Made by a program: the position numbers and the translations under genes
In this document: positions 9,863 to 19,005 of the stretch, in pieces
Numbering within the stretch: the first letter of the stretch is position 1
Layout: each line of letters begins with the position of its first letter
The notes under the pieces: generated by a model
Databases searched by the model: none
What the model was told of the DNA's origin: nothing
What the model saw: the letters and a program-made list of their open reading frames with translations, nothing else
Assembly: GCA_036245525.1 (NCBI GenBank)
Contig: BTPG01000001.1
Location: 224,229,614-224,293,613 of the forward strand
Reading direction: 5' to 3'
DNA: 64,000 bases
From: Semisulcospira habei
Lineage: Eukaryota; Mollusca; Gastropoda; Semisulcospiridae

Positions 9863-10505
9863 ATTTCTTTTTCATCCGTTTTATTTTTTCTTCGTTATCT
9901 TCAACAGTCTTTTGTTTTGTTTTTATTTGATTTGTTTTTCTCTCTGTCTCTCTGTTTTTGTCCAAATTCACATACATCAGTTCACATATGGAAAACAAGT
10001 CAGGCATGAAATCAGTGAGGTTTTTCAAACACTAGACTACCTCCGAAACACAGAATAGGTCAGATATGCTGCCCGTCCTTTGATGGAAAAAAGTGGATTA
10101 AAAGCACGGACAATCGCATGTTTGTCTGGGCTTATAATCCACAGTTTGCATTGATAAACAATCTTCTTTAAACAAGAAATCCATCACTGGCGGAAATCCT
10201 GCTTTTGAAGGTTCTGGGGTTCATTAGACTGTCCGAACAACGGGGGTTTATGAAGATCAGAGACCTCTTGCAATTGGGTGGTGGTCATTTTTTCTCGGCA
10301 GTGGACCGGTTCAGTTTAGGAATTTTGAGAATTTTTGGAGCTCATGCCCGCATGTGCTCACACGTGATTACTGACTTTACCTTCCTATTGCTCTCTTTAC
10401 AGGAATCTGTGTTTCCAGTCTAGGCTGCAGCTGTTTGAGCATGTGCCAGGAACCTTCAACTTTGCGTTTCGTTTAGGGTGAGTTAAACTTGCTGATATAT
10501 TGGCT
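9863..10505. other. Non-genic, with a decayed F2 copy
   Basis: Around 10,205-10,305, TCATTAGACTGTCCG...GGGGGTTTATGAAGATC...CCTCTTGCAATTGGG is a degraded F2 hairpin. A possible acceptor (TTTACAG) at about 10,402 opens a short frame with a weak family match; I do not call it an exon. Confidence 0.5.
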
Positions 10506-10743
10506 TTAACCCCCTTGTGCATGCAGCCATCGGTACGAATTGCTGTACCGATGGCTGCGAGAGCACATGCGAGGTAGGCTTGTGTATATACACGAACACA
10601 GGCATGACAAGAAAGATTAATAGTTGTTAACTTATTTAAGAGGCCTCGCATCAATAACTGCGAAAGTGCCGTGTAGCGTTGTCGCTGGCAACGCTATTCG
10701 ACACTTCTGCGACTGTTGATGCGGGGTACGTTGAATGAGTTAA
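10506..10743. repeat. Composite of two hairpins between TTAA ends
   Basis: Hairpin one: GTGCATGCAGCCATCGGTAC with GTACCGATGGCTGC. Hairpin two (10,641-10,722): CTCGCATCAATAACTGCGAA with TTCTGCGACTGTTGATGCG, around AGCGTTGTCGCTGGCAACGCT. TTAACCCCC at 10,506 and GAATGAGTTAA at 10,743 bound the pair. Confidence 0.75.
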
Positions 10744-11461
10744 TAGCTCCATTTGATGTGTTCTTGTTATGTCTAACAGTGATGCTGCACAAAAAGACTA
10801 ATTCATAACCTTATTTAAAGTACCATTACGCGTAAAACCGAAAACAACCGAAAAACACTATTTGCCTTGTCGACCCACCTAATGAGCTTCTATGGCAGTT
10901 TGGACATGCAGTAAAAGCGCACGCGTAATCACACTTATTTTTCTTCGCAGGCGTTAGCGTGTCAATCTAGTTTAGCTGTTTCTCGTACTGATAGCGTTGT
11001 ATTTATAGAACAGAATGAAGTCATTGTCAGGTTACTTGATATCAAGACGAAGTGTGCTGAACCGGATTGACCTGTGTATAGCTTTTTGAAACCATCTGTT
11101 ACAGAAGATTTATCTTTTAACTGTTACGGCGGTCGTGGGCCTTCAAATTAATGATGAAGTTGTAAAAACATATGAAAAACTCTGAAAACATTTCCGTTCA
11201 GTAGCCAGTAAAGGCAGCCGGTTCATTTGCAAATATTAACACTCAAATTAATTTGCGTTCTGATTAAAATCCCTATGATGAACTATAAGTAAATGCCTTT
11301 CCAGAATAGCCGAAACCAGCAAATAGTTTCTATTGTTAAAGGTAACAAAATACTGTAATGGGGCGGTCGAAGGGATGTAGTTACCTAGTTTGCTGCGTGG
11401 CATATCTCGAGCTGCGTTCAAAGTTAACCCATTGCATTGAGGCTGATTTTTTAACATTTAC
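10744..11461. other. Non-genic; dispersed repeat fragment
   Basis: The motif GGACATGCAGTAAAAGCGCA, then ACGCGTAATC (about 10,903-10,932) recurs in variant form at about 14,864-14,895 (ACATGCAGCAAACAAGCACG). Otherwise nothing recognised. Confidence 0.5.
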
Positions 11462-11716
11462 TATTGTCCTATGAAGGCTACATTACAGATTAGTTGTTTG
11501 ATCAACCGTTTTAGTTCCAGGGTGGTGCCAGAATAGCTTGTCGCCTGAGGCGCCAAGCTATTGTGGCACCACCCTTGAACTATCAGTCAGATTTATTTCA
11601 AGCAATTGTGTATCGTCCTATGAAGGCTACATTACAGATTAAGAGATAGGTCAACTGTTTTACCTCGAGGGTCTCAAGCGGCAAGCTATTCTGGCACCAC
11701 CCTTGAACTATCACTA
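11462..11716. repeat. Two tandem F1 copies, second truncated
   Basis: CCTATGAAGGCTACATTACA occurs at 11,469 and about 11,610, each followed by F1 arms ending CACCACCCTTGAACTATCA. The second lacks most of its left arm. Confidence 0.8.
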
Positions 11717-12043
11717 TTGTGGGGGTGGGGGTGGAGGCTGTCACACCTAGTTGGCAGATCCTGTGCAATGTGCTTTGCTACAGGAACGCTGTGCTTAAAT
11801 GACTTGCGTAGAAATTAAATAAACTTATGCTCACACCTGCAACTTAGGTCAAGCATCCGGTTGCATTAGAGAGTGTGTATCTTGCGCAAGTATACAGCAG
11901 AACGCCTTGTTTAGTTGCTTGCTTGCAGGATTTTCATTAAAGTCCCTCTTGCAACTGAACCCAGGTCTAGAATATGGGACCTTGCCGTTCGAACTGTCAG
12001 GTAAAAAAAAAAATGATACTAGTACACGTGTTGACTGTTCCAG

Positions 12044-12137
12044 AACGTTCTTGGGCCCGCTGGTGTCAACAGGGGCACTGCAGGCGCTTGACATGCAGTG
12101 GTCTGCTACGATCTGTGCAGGATATCTCTTGCTTTCC
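12044..12137 (+). CDS. SLC18B1-like transporter, penultimate coding exon
   Basis: Acceptor GACTGTTCCAG, donor TCC|GTACGT. Encodes TFLGPLVSTGALQALDMQWS and ATICAGYLLLS. The FLGPLxxG motif mirrors the GPIFGG motif of the N-terminal half, as expected for the two-fold repeat of major facilitators. Ends in phase with the exon at 12,739. Confidence 0.75.
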
Positions 12138-12199
12138 GTACGTCAGTTTTCTTTTTCATACTTTATTTTTTTCTAGCGATCAGCTTGGGCACACTTGCT

Positions 12200-12300
12200 G
12201 GATTTCGCAACCGCACGCTCGCCTTTCGTTCTCGATGACAGTGGGTCGTTGACACGACCCTCTGTTCGCGCGAACGAAAGGCGGGTGGGCGATTGCAAAT
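12200..12300. repeat. Imperfect hairpin
   Basis: GATTTCGCAACCGCACGCTC and GCCTTTCGTTC pair with GAACGAAAGGCGGGTGGGCG and ATTGCAAAT. The loop contains GGGTCGTTGACACGACCC, itself a small hairpin. Confidence 0.8.
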
Positions 12301-12549
12301 TGCTGAAGAACATTAAGTTAATATAGCGTGCTTTTATCGCAAACCCACCCGCCCCGATGGACCTTTTATTTTCGAGCAGTATAGATGGGAGTTTTAATGT
12401 GCGATTTTGATAATCATGCGTGATTTTGCTTACCCTTCACGCGAAGACCGACACGCACCGTAGTTCGAGGCTGTAGAAGATTGTGACTTAAATGTAGAAA
12501 CTTCACCACGCATTCCGACACACCTGTGCCCTAGTAAGCAAAGATCATC

Positions 12550-12617
12550 GGCCCCACAACGGCCGCAATGGGCCCGCGCACGGTCGTGCGCGGGCCCACT
12601 GCGGCCGTCGTGGGGCC
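12550..12617. repeat. Near-perfect GC-rich hairpin, family F5
   Basis: GGCCCCACAACGGCCGCAAT, then GGGCCCGCGCAC at 12,550-12,581, pairs with 12,586-12,617 with two mismatches and a 4-nt loop. Confidence 0.95.
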
Positions 12618-12738
12618 AAAGACGTTTTGCTGCTAAGGGTAGCGAACCCAGGACGTTGGCGATACCGACTGTACTATGTCTCCATCACACGCTAATGATA
12701 ATTATGATGACGATGATGATGAATATTGTGTGTTCCAG

Positions 12739-12851
12739 GCACTGATCGTCGTAACGTTCAGCGTATGCGGGAAGACTTGTTCCACAAAGCCGGCAGATGC
12801 ATCGCCTGTTCAGTGTGGAGAGACATATTCCGTAAATCTGGCAGATACATC
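12739..12851 (+). CDS. SLC18B1-like transporter, terminal exon part 1 with 16-residue repeats
   Basis: Acceptor GTGTTCCAG at 12,737-12,738, in phase with the exon at 12,044. After a short hydrophobic end (ALIVVTFSV) the frame enters a cytoplasmic-type tail made of a 48-nt tandem repeat: CGKTCSTKPADASPVQ, then a diverged CGETYSVNLADTS. The repeat is cut at 12,852 by a retroelement with an ATACATC duplication, and the same reading resumes at 13,258. With the insert present the exon would read into the element, so either this allele is disrupted or the insert supplies a new C-terminus. Confidence 0.65.
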
Positions 12852-13250
12852 TCTCCAACTTACTTCACCCCTACACTCCTTCCCGCTCCCTCCGCTCCGC
12901 CTCAGACCCTCTCCGCCTCCTCATCCCCTGCACCAAACTCAGCACTTTCGGCCTCCGCTCCTTCTCCGTCTACGGTCCATCCACCTGGAACACTCTCCCA
13001 CTCTCTCTCCGTCAGAAACACTCTCTCCTCCTTCCAGTCCGCCCTCAAAACTCACCTCTTTCAACAGTTCTAGCACTATATCACCACACTCCCCACCCCA
13101 AGCTGACCGTCGTAATGTATTTTCACTATTTGTGGTACGTGAGTCATTGTCTAAAGCGTGCGCATGCGTGTGCGAGTTGTGAGTGCGCGCTTAGAGTTAT
13201 AATTATTATAAGATAAGCGCATTATAAATACCGTAATTATTATTATTATT
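12852..13250. mobile_element. Short retroelement with LINE C-terminal tail, copy 2 (intact)
   Basis: A 399-bp insert flanked by ATACATC at 12,845-12,851 and 13,251-13,257. Starts TCTCCAACTTACTTCACCCC, encodes the LINE tail and ends in (ATT)n. It interrupts the transporter's terminal coding exon. Confidence 0.88.
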
Positions 13251-13257
13251 ATACATC

Positions 13258-13423
13258 GTCATGTTACATAAGGCCGGCAGATGCATCGCCACTCTCGTGC
13301 AGAAAGACATGCTCCATAACTTCGGCAGATACATCGTCTGCCCCGTGCGGAAAGACGTGTTCCAAGAAGCCTGCGGAAGCGTCGCCTGTCCACTTCCCAG
13401 AGGACTCAACAGAAATTTGGTGA
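13258..13423 (+). CDS. SLC18B1-like transporter, terminal exon part 2
   Basis: Continuation of the repeat tail after the insert: a partial repeat with PADASPLS, then CRKTCSITSADTSSAP, CGKTCSKKPAEASPVH and a unique FPEDSTEIW end at TGA 13,421-13,423. The repeat period is 16 residues, with Cys at positions 1 and 5 and ADAS/ADTS near 10-13. No homologue of the tail was recognised. Confidence 0.6.
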
Positions 13424-13679
13424 ATACCAATTGTGCTGCCTCCCCCCTCACTTGATAATGATGCTGGTAAATATAATGGCCACAATAACGATGCTGCCAT
13501 GATGATGACATGGATGACAGTCCGAAAAAATGAAATGATTGGGAAAAAACACAGAATACTTATGTCCCACTGTGGCTCAGGGACAAATTCATGCGCATGT
13601 GTGTTCGAAAACTATAACAAGTGCTCCGTTCGGTTGTAGAATACACACTGAAGATGTAATTGTGTCTGATCTGTACCAG

Positions 13680-13745
13680 CAATTGACAGATTCTCATGAG
13701 TCCTTACGGAAGCAGGGGCCCATCAAAATCCATGCCTCTTGCAGA
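13680..13745. repeat. Decayed F2 hairpin
   Basis: TTCTCATGAGTCCTTACGGA and GGGGCCCATCAAAATCCATGCCTCTTGCAG retain the outer words of F2. Confidence 0.6.
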
Positions 13746-13933
13746 TGGTTAGAATTTTGACGCCCGACTGGAACCACAAAGCTGAAGTTAATATTTCTGA
13801 GATTTTGGGAAAACAAAAACACCTGAATCAGCCCCCAAAACTGAAGATTGTGACCTATTTGATGACGATGATGTTGCTATTGGTGATAATATTGATATTG
13901 AGGATGAGGATGATGATTTGTGTTGTGTTGCAG

Positions 13934-13987
13934 GTTTTAATCGCCTTGGCATACACCGTTGTGTGCGGGAAGACATGTTCTAACTAA
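13934..13987 (+). pseudogene. Duplicate copy of the transporter terminal exon, prematurely stopped
   Basis: Acceptor TGTGTTGCAG, then VLIALAYTVVCGKTCSN and TAA. This parallels ALIVVTFSVCGKTCST of the 12,739 exon, and both are preceded by GAT-rich polypyrimidine-poor introns. In another frame after the stop, bases about 13,986-14,040 still encode an EADEASPIHIP-like end, so a small frameshift has truncated it. It could act as an alternative last exon. Confidence 0.55.
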
Positions 13988-14062
13988 AGAAGCGGATGAA
14001 GCATCTCCCATCCACATTCCAGCAGTCTCATCTACTTGGTTAAACCTCACCACATTAGGCTG

Positions 14063-14114
14063 TTAACCCCTGTTTGTGCACGCAGCCACAGGTACTGTGC
14101 ACAAGGGGATTTAA
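14063..14114. repeat. Small TTAA-bounded palindrome
   Basis: TTAACCCCTGTTTGTGCACG at the left and GTGCACAAGGGGATTTAA at the right. Shares its right TTAA with the next element. Confidence 0.75.
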
Positions 14115-14350
14115 CCCCTTCCCTGCCGGAAAAAATGCGAACACTACCCAACAACAAGAAGCAAAGAACCTCATAAGCCCCCGCAGGTGGGGGGGGGGGG
14201 AGGGGGGGGGGGGGGCTCATGAGGCTCCTTGCCTCTTGCTGACCCTAGTCATGTCCGTTTTCTGTTGGATCGATGGGGCTGTTCGCTGTTGAGCTTGCTC
14301 AGCTTTCATATAGACATTAGTTTTGTGTCCACTGGCAGTGAAGGGGTTAA
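14111..14350. mobile_element. TTAA-bounded 240-bp foldback element, family F2 (reference copy)
   Basis: TTAACCCCTTCCCTGCCGG at the left, CACTGGCAGTGAAGGGGTTAA at the right. Inside, CCTCATAAGCCCCCGCAGG, a G-rich loop (about 14,187-14,214), then GGGGGCTCATGAGG and TGCCTCTTGCTGA. Confidence 0.85.
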
Positions 14351-14507
14351 CAAATAACACAGCTGCACGTGCAGCCACCGGGGCTGTTAGCAGTAAACGG
14401 TGGTTGGATGCACAAAGGTAATTAAATGCATGGGTGACAGTTTTCAGTCATGGACTCTCCGCTTGTTCAAAGTCCACAAAAGCAGAATTTCGGATTTTGG
14501 GTTCAGG

Positions 14508-14625
14508 CTTAACAGTCCTTCAGATAAGCCTGCTCTATCTGCAAGAGACATAAATTCTCATGAGCCCCTGCGTACGCAGGGGCTCATGCGAATGTATGTC
14601 TCTTGCTGGCCATGGATTAAGGGGC
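14508..14625. repeat. Foldback element, family F2
   Basis: GCAAGAGACATAAATTCTCA, then TGAGCCCCTGCG, pairs with CGCAGGGGCTCATGCGAATGTATGTCTCTTGC. TTAA lies on the left (CTTAACAG) and GGATTAAGG on the right. Confidence 0.8.
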
Positions 14626-15081
14626 ATAGTTAGTCCATGGACCGTTTTCGGTCATTTCAACGTTTCGCATTGTCACCCATGTAAATGGTTACACACCTGC
14701 ATAGGCATTCACCGGCATCGTTATTAGTTCTGGTCACGTACAAGGGGTGAAGTCTATTGAAAAATTAATGATACAAACACATGAGTGTTCTATGGCAGTC
14801 ATTAAGTAGCGAGTCAAATGATAGACTCCACAAACTATGGATATTCACGAGTATGTCAATCTGGACATGCAGCAAACAAGCACGCGTAATCGCACTTATT
14901 TATTTTCCCGCACCATTTAATCGTCCATTTGGGAGGGAGTCGGACCGAATTCTTCAAGCTTGAGGAAGTGGACTTCTTTGTTTTCCCATGGAACGACTAC
15001 TCTAATTCTGTTGATTATTAAGGATTAACAGTGTTCTGTTAAAATTGTTATTAATTTTTTTAAAGTTCTTTAGTCTGTCTT

Positions 15082-15092
15082 TTGTGTGCGCG

Positions 15093-15160
<68 letters not shown>
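15082..15160. repeat. (GT)n microsatellite
   Basis: Almost pure GT repeat. Confidence 0.95.
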
Positions 15161-15162
<2 letters not shown>

Positions 15163-15163
<1 letters not shown>

Positions 15164-15290
15164 CATTAATATACGTGGACAGAGCAAAATACACCAAACG
15201 GTTTGGTATAGCAACAGACGCTAATGGTATTATTAATGAGTGTGAATTTATTTTGTGCTGTCATAGCGATACACACGGAAAACAAACGTA
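15163..15290. repeat. Dispersed repeat beside a GT array, copy 1
   Basis: GCAAAATACACCAAACGGTTT, then AATGGTATTATTAATGAGTGTGAATTT and AGCGATACACA. The same blocks, in the same order, occur at about 24,765-24,860, also beside GT repeats. Confidence 0.75.
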
Positions 15291-15550
15291 CAAAACGCAC
15301 TAAACCTCAAAGCGCAGGAAGACCACTAAAAACAAAGGATGAATTTATACACAAGCATTCATTACACTCTTATCGGGTTCGCAGTGGGGACTGCTTTGAA
15401 AAGAGGGCGCGAAATAATGTACTTATTAATCTCGTATTCCTTTCACTCGGCTTTTGGCTTCTATTAGCACAGGTAGTAGATTGTGTTGGTGTCGATACAC
15501 TCTCGCCGTCATTCAGTCAATGTAGCAAACAATATAACCGATAAAAAAAC

Positions 15551-15724
15551 AACCCATTTAGCCCCATGGCCATTTTTTTTTTAATTTAGGAGGTGTTAAC
15601 TGACGCCTTCGTACCCGTTGCAGGAGATGGATTGATAATTCAAGGGTGGTGCCAATCTGGCATTACCCTTGAATTATCATGGCCAATCTATCTCCTGCTG
15701 TAGAGCGTTAGGACTAAATGTATT
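15551..15724. mobile_element. Foldback element, family F1 (diverged ends)
   Basis: AACCCATTTAGCCCC at the left and GGACTAAATGTATTA at the right as decayed ends. GCAGGAGATGGATTGATAATTCAAGGG pairs with CCCTTGAATTATCATGGCCAATC. The loop is short. Confidence 0.75.
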
Positions 15725-15772
15725 ATCACACTACACATTGCCGTTAAATTGCAGAAAGGAGTATGTCCGACC

Positions 15773-15872
15773 ACGCGGCTGACACTTCTGCAGCTGTTTG
15801 ACCCACAGTCACCGAGCGCGTTCCGCGCGCTCGGTGACTGTGGATCAAACAGTTGCGGAAGTGTCGCGTGCG
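15773..15872. repeat. Near-perfect 100-bp hairpin, family F6
   Basis: GACACTTCTGCAGCTGTTTG with CAAACAGTTGCGGAAGTGTC, inner CACAGTCACCGAGCGCG with CGCGCTCGGTGACTGTG. Outer words are shared with the second hairpin of 10,506-10,743. Confidence 0.92.
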
Positions 15873-16159
15873 AGGTCTATCTATAAATGATAGTATACGA
15901 ACACTCCACTCCTAGGCTATTCTACCCGTGCTTGGAAGTGAGCATTGACGCAACGATCGATCAGCCCGCGGGTGTGGTCACCCTCTCCTGTGTCCTCGAG
16001 TGTAGATTAAGAAAAGCTAACAACATACCTGTGTTGAGAGTGTTCTTAAAACTAAAAAACTCGTAAGTTTGTAATTGTTATCAGTAGTCAACACTTGTGA
16101 ATAGATTTATAAAGATTACTTACAAGACGGCTTTATAACACTGGAGCATATAATGAGCT

Positions 16160-16439
16160 TTAACGTCTTCACTGCCGAGATAAAGTGAACGCAGGCCAAG
16201 CGCAAGTGACATAGATCCTCATGAGCCACCGCAGATCTATGCCTCTTGCTGACACCACTTTGAATCCATGTTCTTTGGACGGCTGGGGCACTGGCGTTGA
16301 CTTCTAGTATACTGACGAGCAAAAGAAATGCGAAGTGTTTCCGATGATTAAAAAATGTAACATTTCTATTGCTCTTCAGTATACAATTCACGCAAATTTG
16401 AGAAAAAGAATCTGCGACCGCTGACGGAGAAGGGGTTAA
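16160..16439. mobile_element. TTAA-bounded foldback element, family F2
   Basis: TTAACGTCTTCACTGCCGAG at the left and GAGAAGGGGTTAA at the right. CATAGATCCTCATGAGCCACCGCAG then ATCTATGCCTCTTGCTGA, with the right inner arm lost. Confidence 0.75.
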
Positions 16440-16639
16440 GAACTCTTTCACGTATAATCTGCGCCAGGTGCGGATATAAGCAGGCTCAGTGTTGGAGACC
16501 TGTCACTGCTGAGTACGAATTTCATGCTATGAATGTCGATCTACTGAAAAACGATCAAACAAACAACGCTAAACGTTTAGAGCTTAACGTGTTTTGTCCA
16601 ACACGAAGGTGATTTCAATGACAGGGGCACCGAATAGGG

Positions 16640-16740
16640 TCTGAACAAATTTTGACCCCAGCTGGATTCGAATCCGGGATCTTTCGGATGAGAGTCGAAA
16701 GCTCTACCACCGAGCCATCCAGCTCCTCACGATCCGCTGA
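16640..16740 (-). mobile_element. tRNA-derived SINE head
   Basis: On the - strand a tRNA-like fold is visible: box A-like TGGCTCGGTGGTAGAGC and box B-like GGATTCGAATCCAGC. The head is followed by TGGGGTCAAAATTTGTTCAG. A related copy at about 27,612-27,705 shares the tail (TGCGGTCAAGATTTGTTTAG), so this is a repeat family and not a functional tRNA gene. Confidence 0.75.
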
Positions 16741-17619
16741 CTTATTGCTTTGCGGACGCTACTCTGGCTTGAGAACAAGCTCTGCTGAAAGTGAAGTCTG
16801 CCATGTAAAGACTAACAATTTGAGGATTGCATCCCAAAGTCCACCGTATTGTTTGGAGCTCAAATGCGTTTATCTTTTAGGAACATTCAGAGTTGTCCAT
16901 ATATTTGGGCTTATTATGCTTATCCATTTCTAAGCCAACCTCTGATCAACACACACGTCGGCGCACACAAAGACGGACTCACGGCACTTCTGTGTAGCGA
17001 CAGGAATCCATCTGCTTCTACTCTAACCCATCCTCTGATCCACACACACTGGCACACAGAAATAAAGACGGACACACGGCGATTCCCTTTGGAGTAAGCT
17101 CCGTGGTCTGGCGTAGCATAGCTATTCTGAAGAAGATAAATAGCACGAGCAGCGAAATGACGTCATTTCAAGCTTCACCTCATGGCATCATTAGTCCCAC
17201 GACGCCGTGTTCACAGTGACGACTCGATGTTATACGTCACTCATCGCAGTACTAACATTTGACGTTGTCACGACCCCGCTCTCGGGGCGCGAACTATGAG
17301 CGCTACCACTCGAGTACTACCATCCCAAACTAACACAAACGCCAGAGGAACAATCACGACCACATTTATTACATATAAAAATAACAATCCTAACCATGCA
17401 CCCACACATCACATTCACACACACACATCCACACTCCCCAACACGAATATCCATAATACACAATAATACAAAATAACATCAAATATAATAAAACAAATAC
17501 CCTTAATAACATACAAGTGCAAATTGAGAAAAAACTTAATATAATTCGCAAGTTACTGGATCTCCTTGGCGGGAGCACAAAATGACAAGCTCAAATTAGA
17601 TTAATGCTTTTGCTCCCGC

Positions 17620-18020
17620 GGTAAAGTCCGTGGCGCAGTGGTTAAGGCGCCTGCCACCAATGCTAAAGGTTCGAGGTTCGATTACGGGTTCCGGCGTCGG
17701 ATTTTTCTCCTCTAGTAAGTGTCACCGTTAATTCGGGCGGACCGTCGGGGGATCTTTCTCAGGGTACTCCGGCTCTTCCTCCCCCTCCACTTTGGTATCA
17801 GCTTCAACCCACTTAATCAAATTTCAAATACAAACGATTTTGAATTTCCAAAAACTTCAGTAGCTCGCTTGAGCTTGCCCTTAGCACCATGTGAATGTTC
17901 TGTGTTTACGTACAGTGTGTGAGTGAATGCGCGTGATTCACGTGAGATTGCTTGTTGGGTTCAGTTCGCGGCGGCGCTTTGAGCCGATTTTCAATTGGGA
18001 TAAAGCGCCTATTTAATGCG

Positions 18021-18071
<51 letters not shown>

Positions 18072-18075
18072 GCAC
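17620..18075 (+). mobile_element. tRNA-derived SINE ending in (ATT)n
   Basis: GTGGCGCAGTGGTTAAGGCG (box A-like) and GGTTCGAGGTTCGATTAC (box B-like), then GGTTCCGGCGTCGGATTTTT, ending in (ATT)n at about 18,022-18,070. The head is nearly identical to the first 90 bp of the LINE at 19,006. Confidence 0.75.
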
Positions 18076-19005
18076 ACGGTCCCTTTTGAATAAGTAGAAT
18101 ATTGCGACGAAGTTCCTCTCGTAATATTGTCACCACAAGGAAACAAAATTAGTCTCGCAACGATCTTTAACCAGTTTACAACTGGACAAGACTTTACTTA
18201 AAGCAAGTCAGTAAACATTAAATGGGACGACCCAACCTAAACGGGGGTCTGCACCGACCCTCGCAACAGCGCTCAGGTACGGCGTCGTAGTCCCAGGAGG
18301 AGTGGCACAGCCAGCCTCCACTCTCACAATCGTACCACCCAGCCCTTCCGCACAGCAACGGCGGCGGACTTATTCACTTAGATCTTTAGATGCTCTAAAA
18401 CAAGGGTGCAAAAATACACATATGAATAACTAATAGATGAAAGGTAATCACATCACCCTCCCTACACTTTTAATTGCCGTCTTTTATATTCCTTCACCTC
18501 TTTCCCAAAACGATAATAAATTCAAACTCAACGAAACGCATATTTACACATTACCATATAACTCACTTCCGAATTTACCCTCCGACACTAAATGCTACCG
18601 AATAAAATAAATGACATTTTACATTCTTAACCTCTCCCATCCCCCCTCCCCCCCCCCCCGGCCATTATTAACTAACCAAAAAAAATGATAATAATAACAG
18701 AACAAGCAACCCCCCCCCTCCCCCCGAGCCTATGATCACTAAACAATTGTTGTGTGCACTTACGTGAAGACGCGACAAACAAACAAGACAAGCCAGGGGT
18801 TCAGTCATCGCAGTTTCTCTCTCTACCTAGGACACGGCTCCGGAGCGACCAGGGCCGTATCGTAGGGCCGTCACAAAAGAACGACACGGCTACTTGAGGA
18901 TGACAGCTAATGGTGAGCCACGCCTGCACAAACCTCCCTCAGAGACTGCTGCTTTTTCCGCTGCTTGGAAGCGACTGACTAACAATTTGGATGTAGTATG
19001 GTTTA

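Noticed and set aside
10399..10480. Possible transporter exon after TTTACAG
   Set aside because: Frames are short, end quickly in stops and do not match the expected helix 11 region.
376..15872. Regularly recurring palindromes as a CRISPR-like array
   Set aside because: Spacing is irregular, the repeats themselves are hairpins of differing length, there are no uniform spacers, and the context is an animal genome with introns.
16640..16740. Functional tRNA gene on the - strand
   Set aside because: The fold lacks a proper acceptor stem and continues into a family-specific tail shared with 27,612-27,705. This is a SINE head. The + strand heads at 17,620 and 19,020 are rejected likewise.
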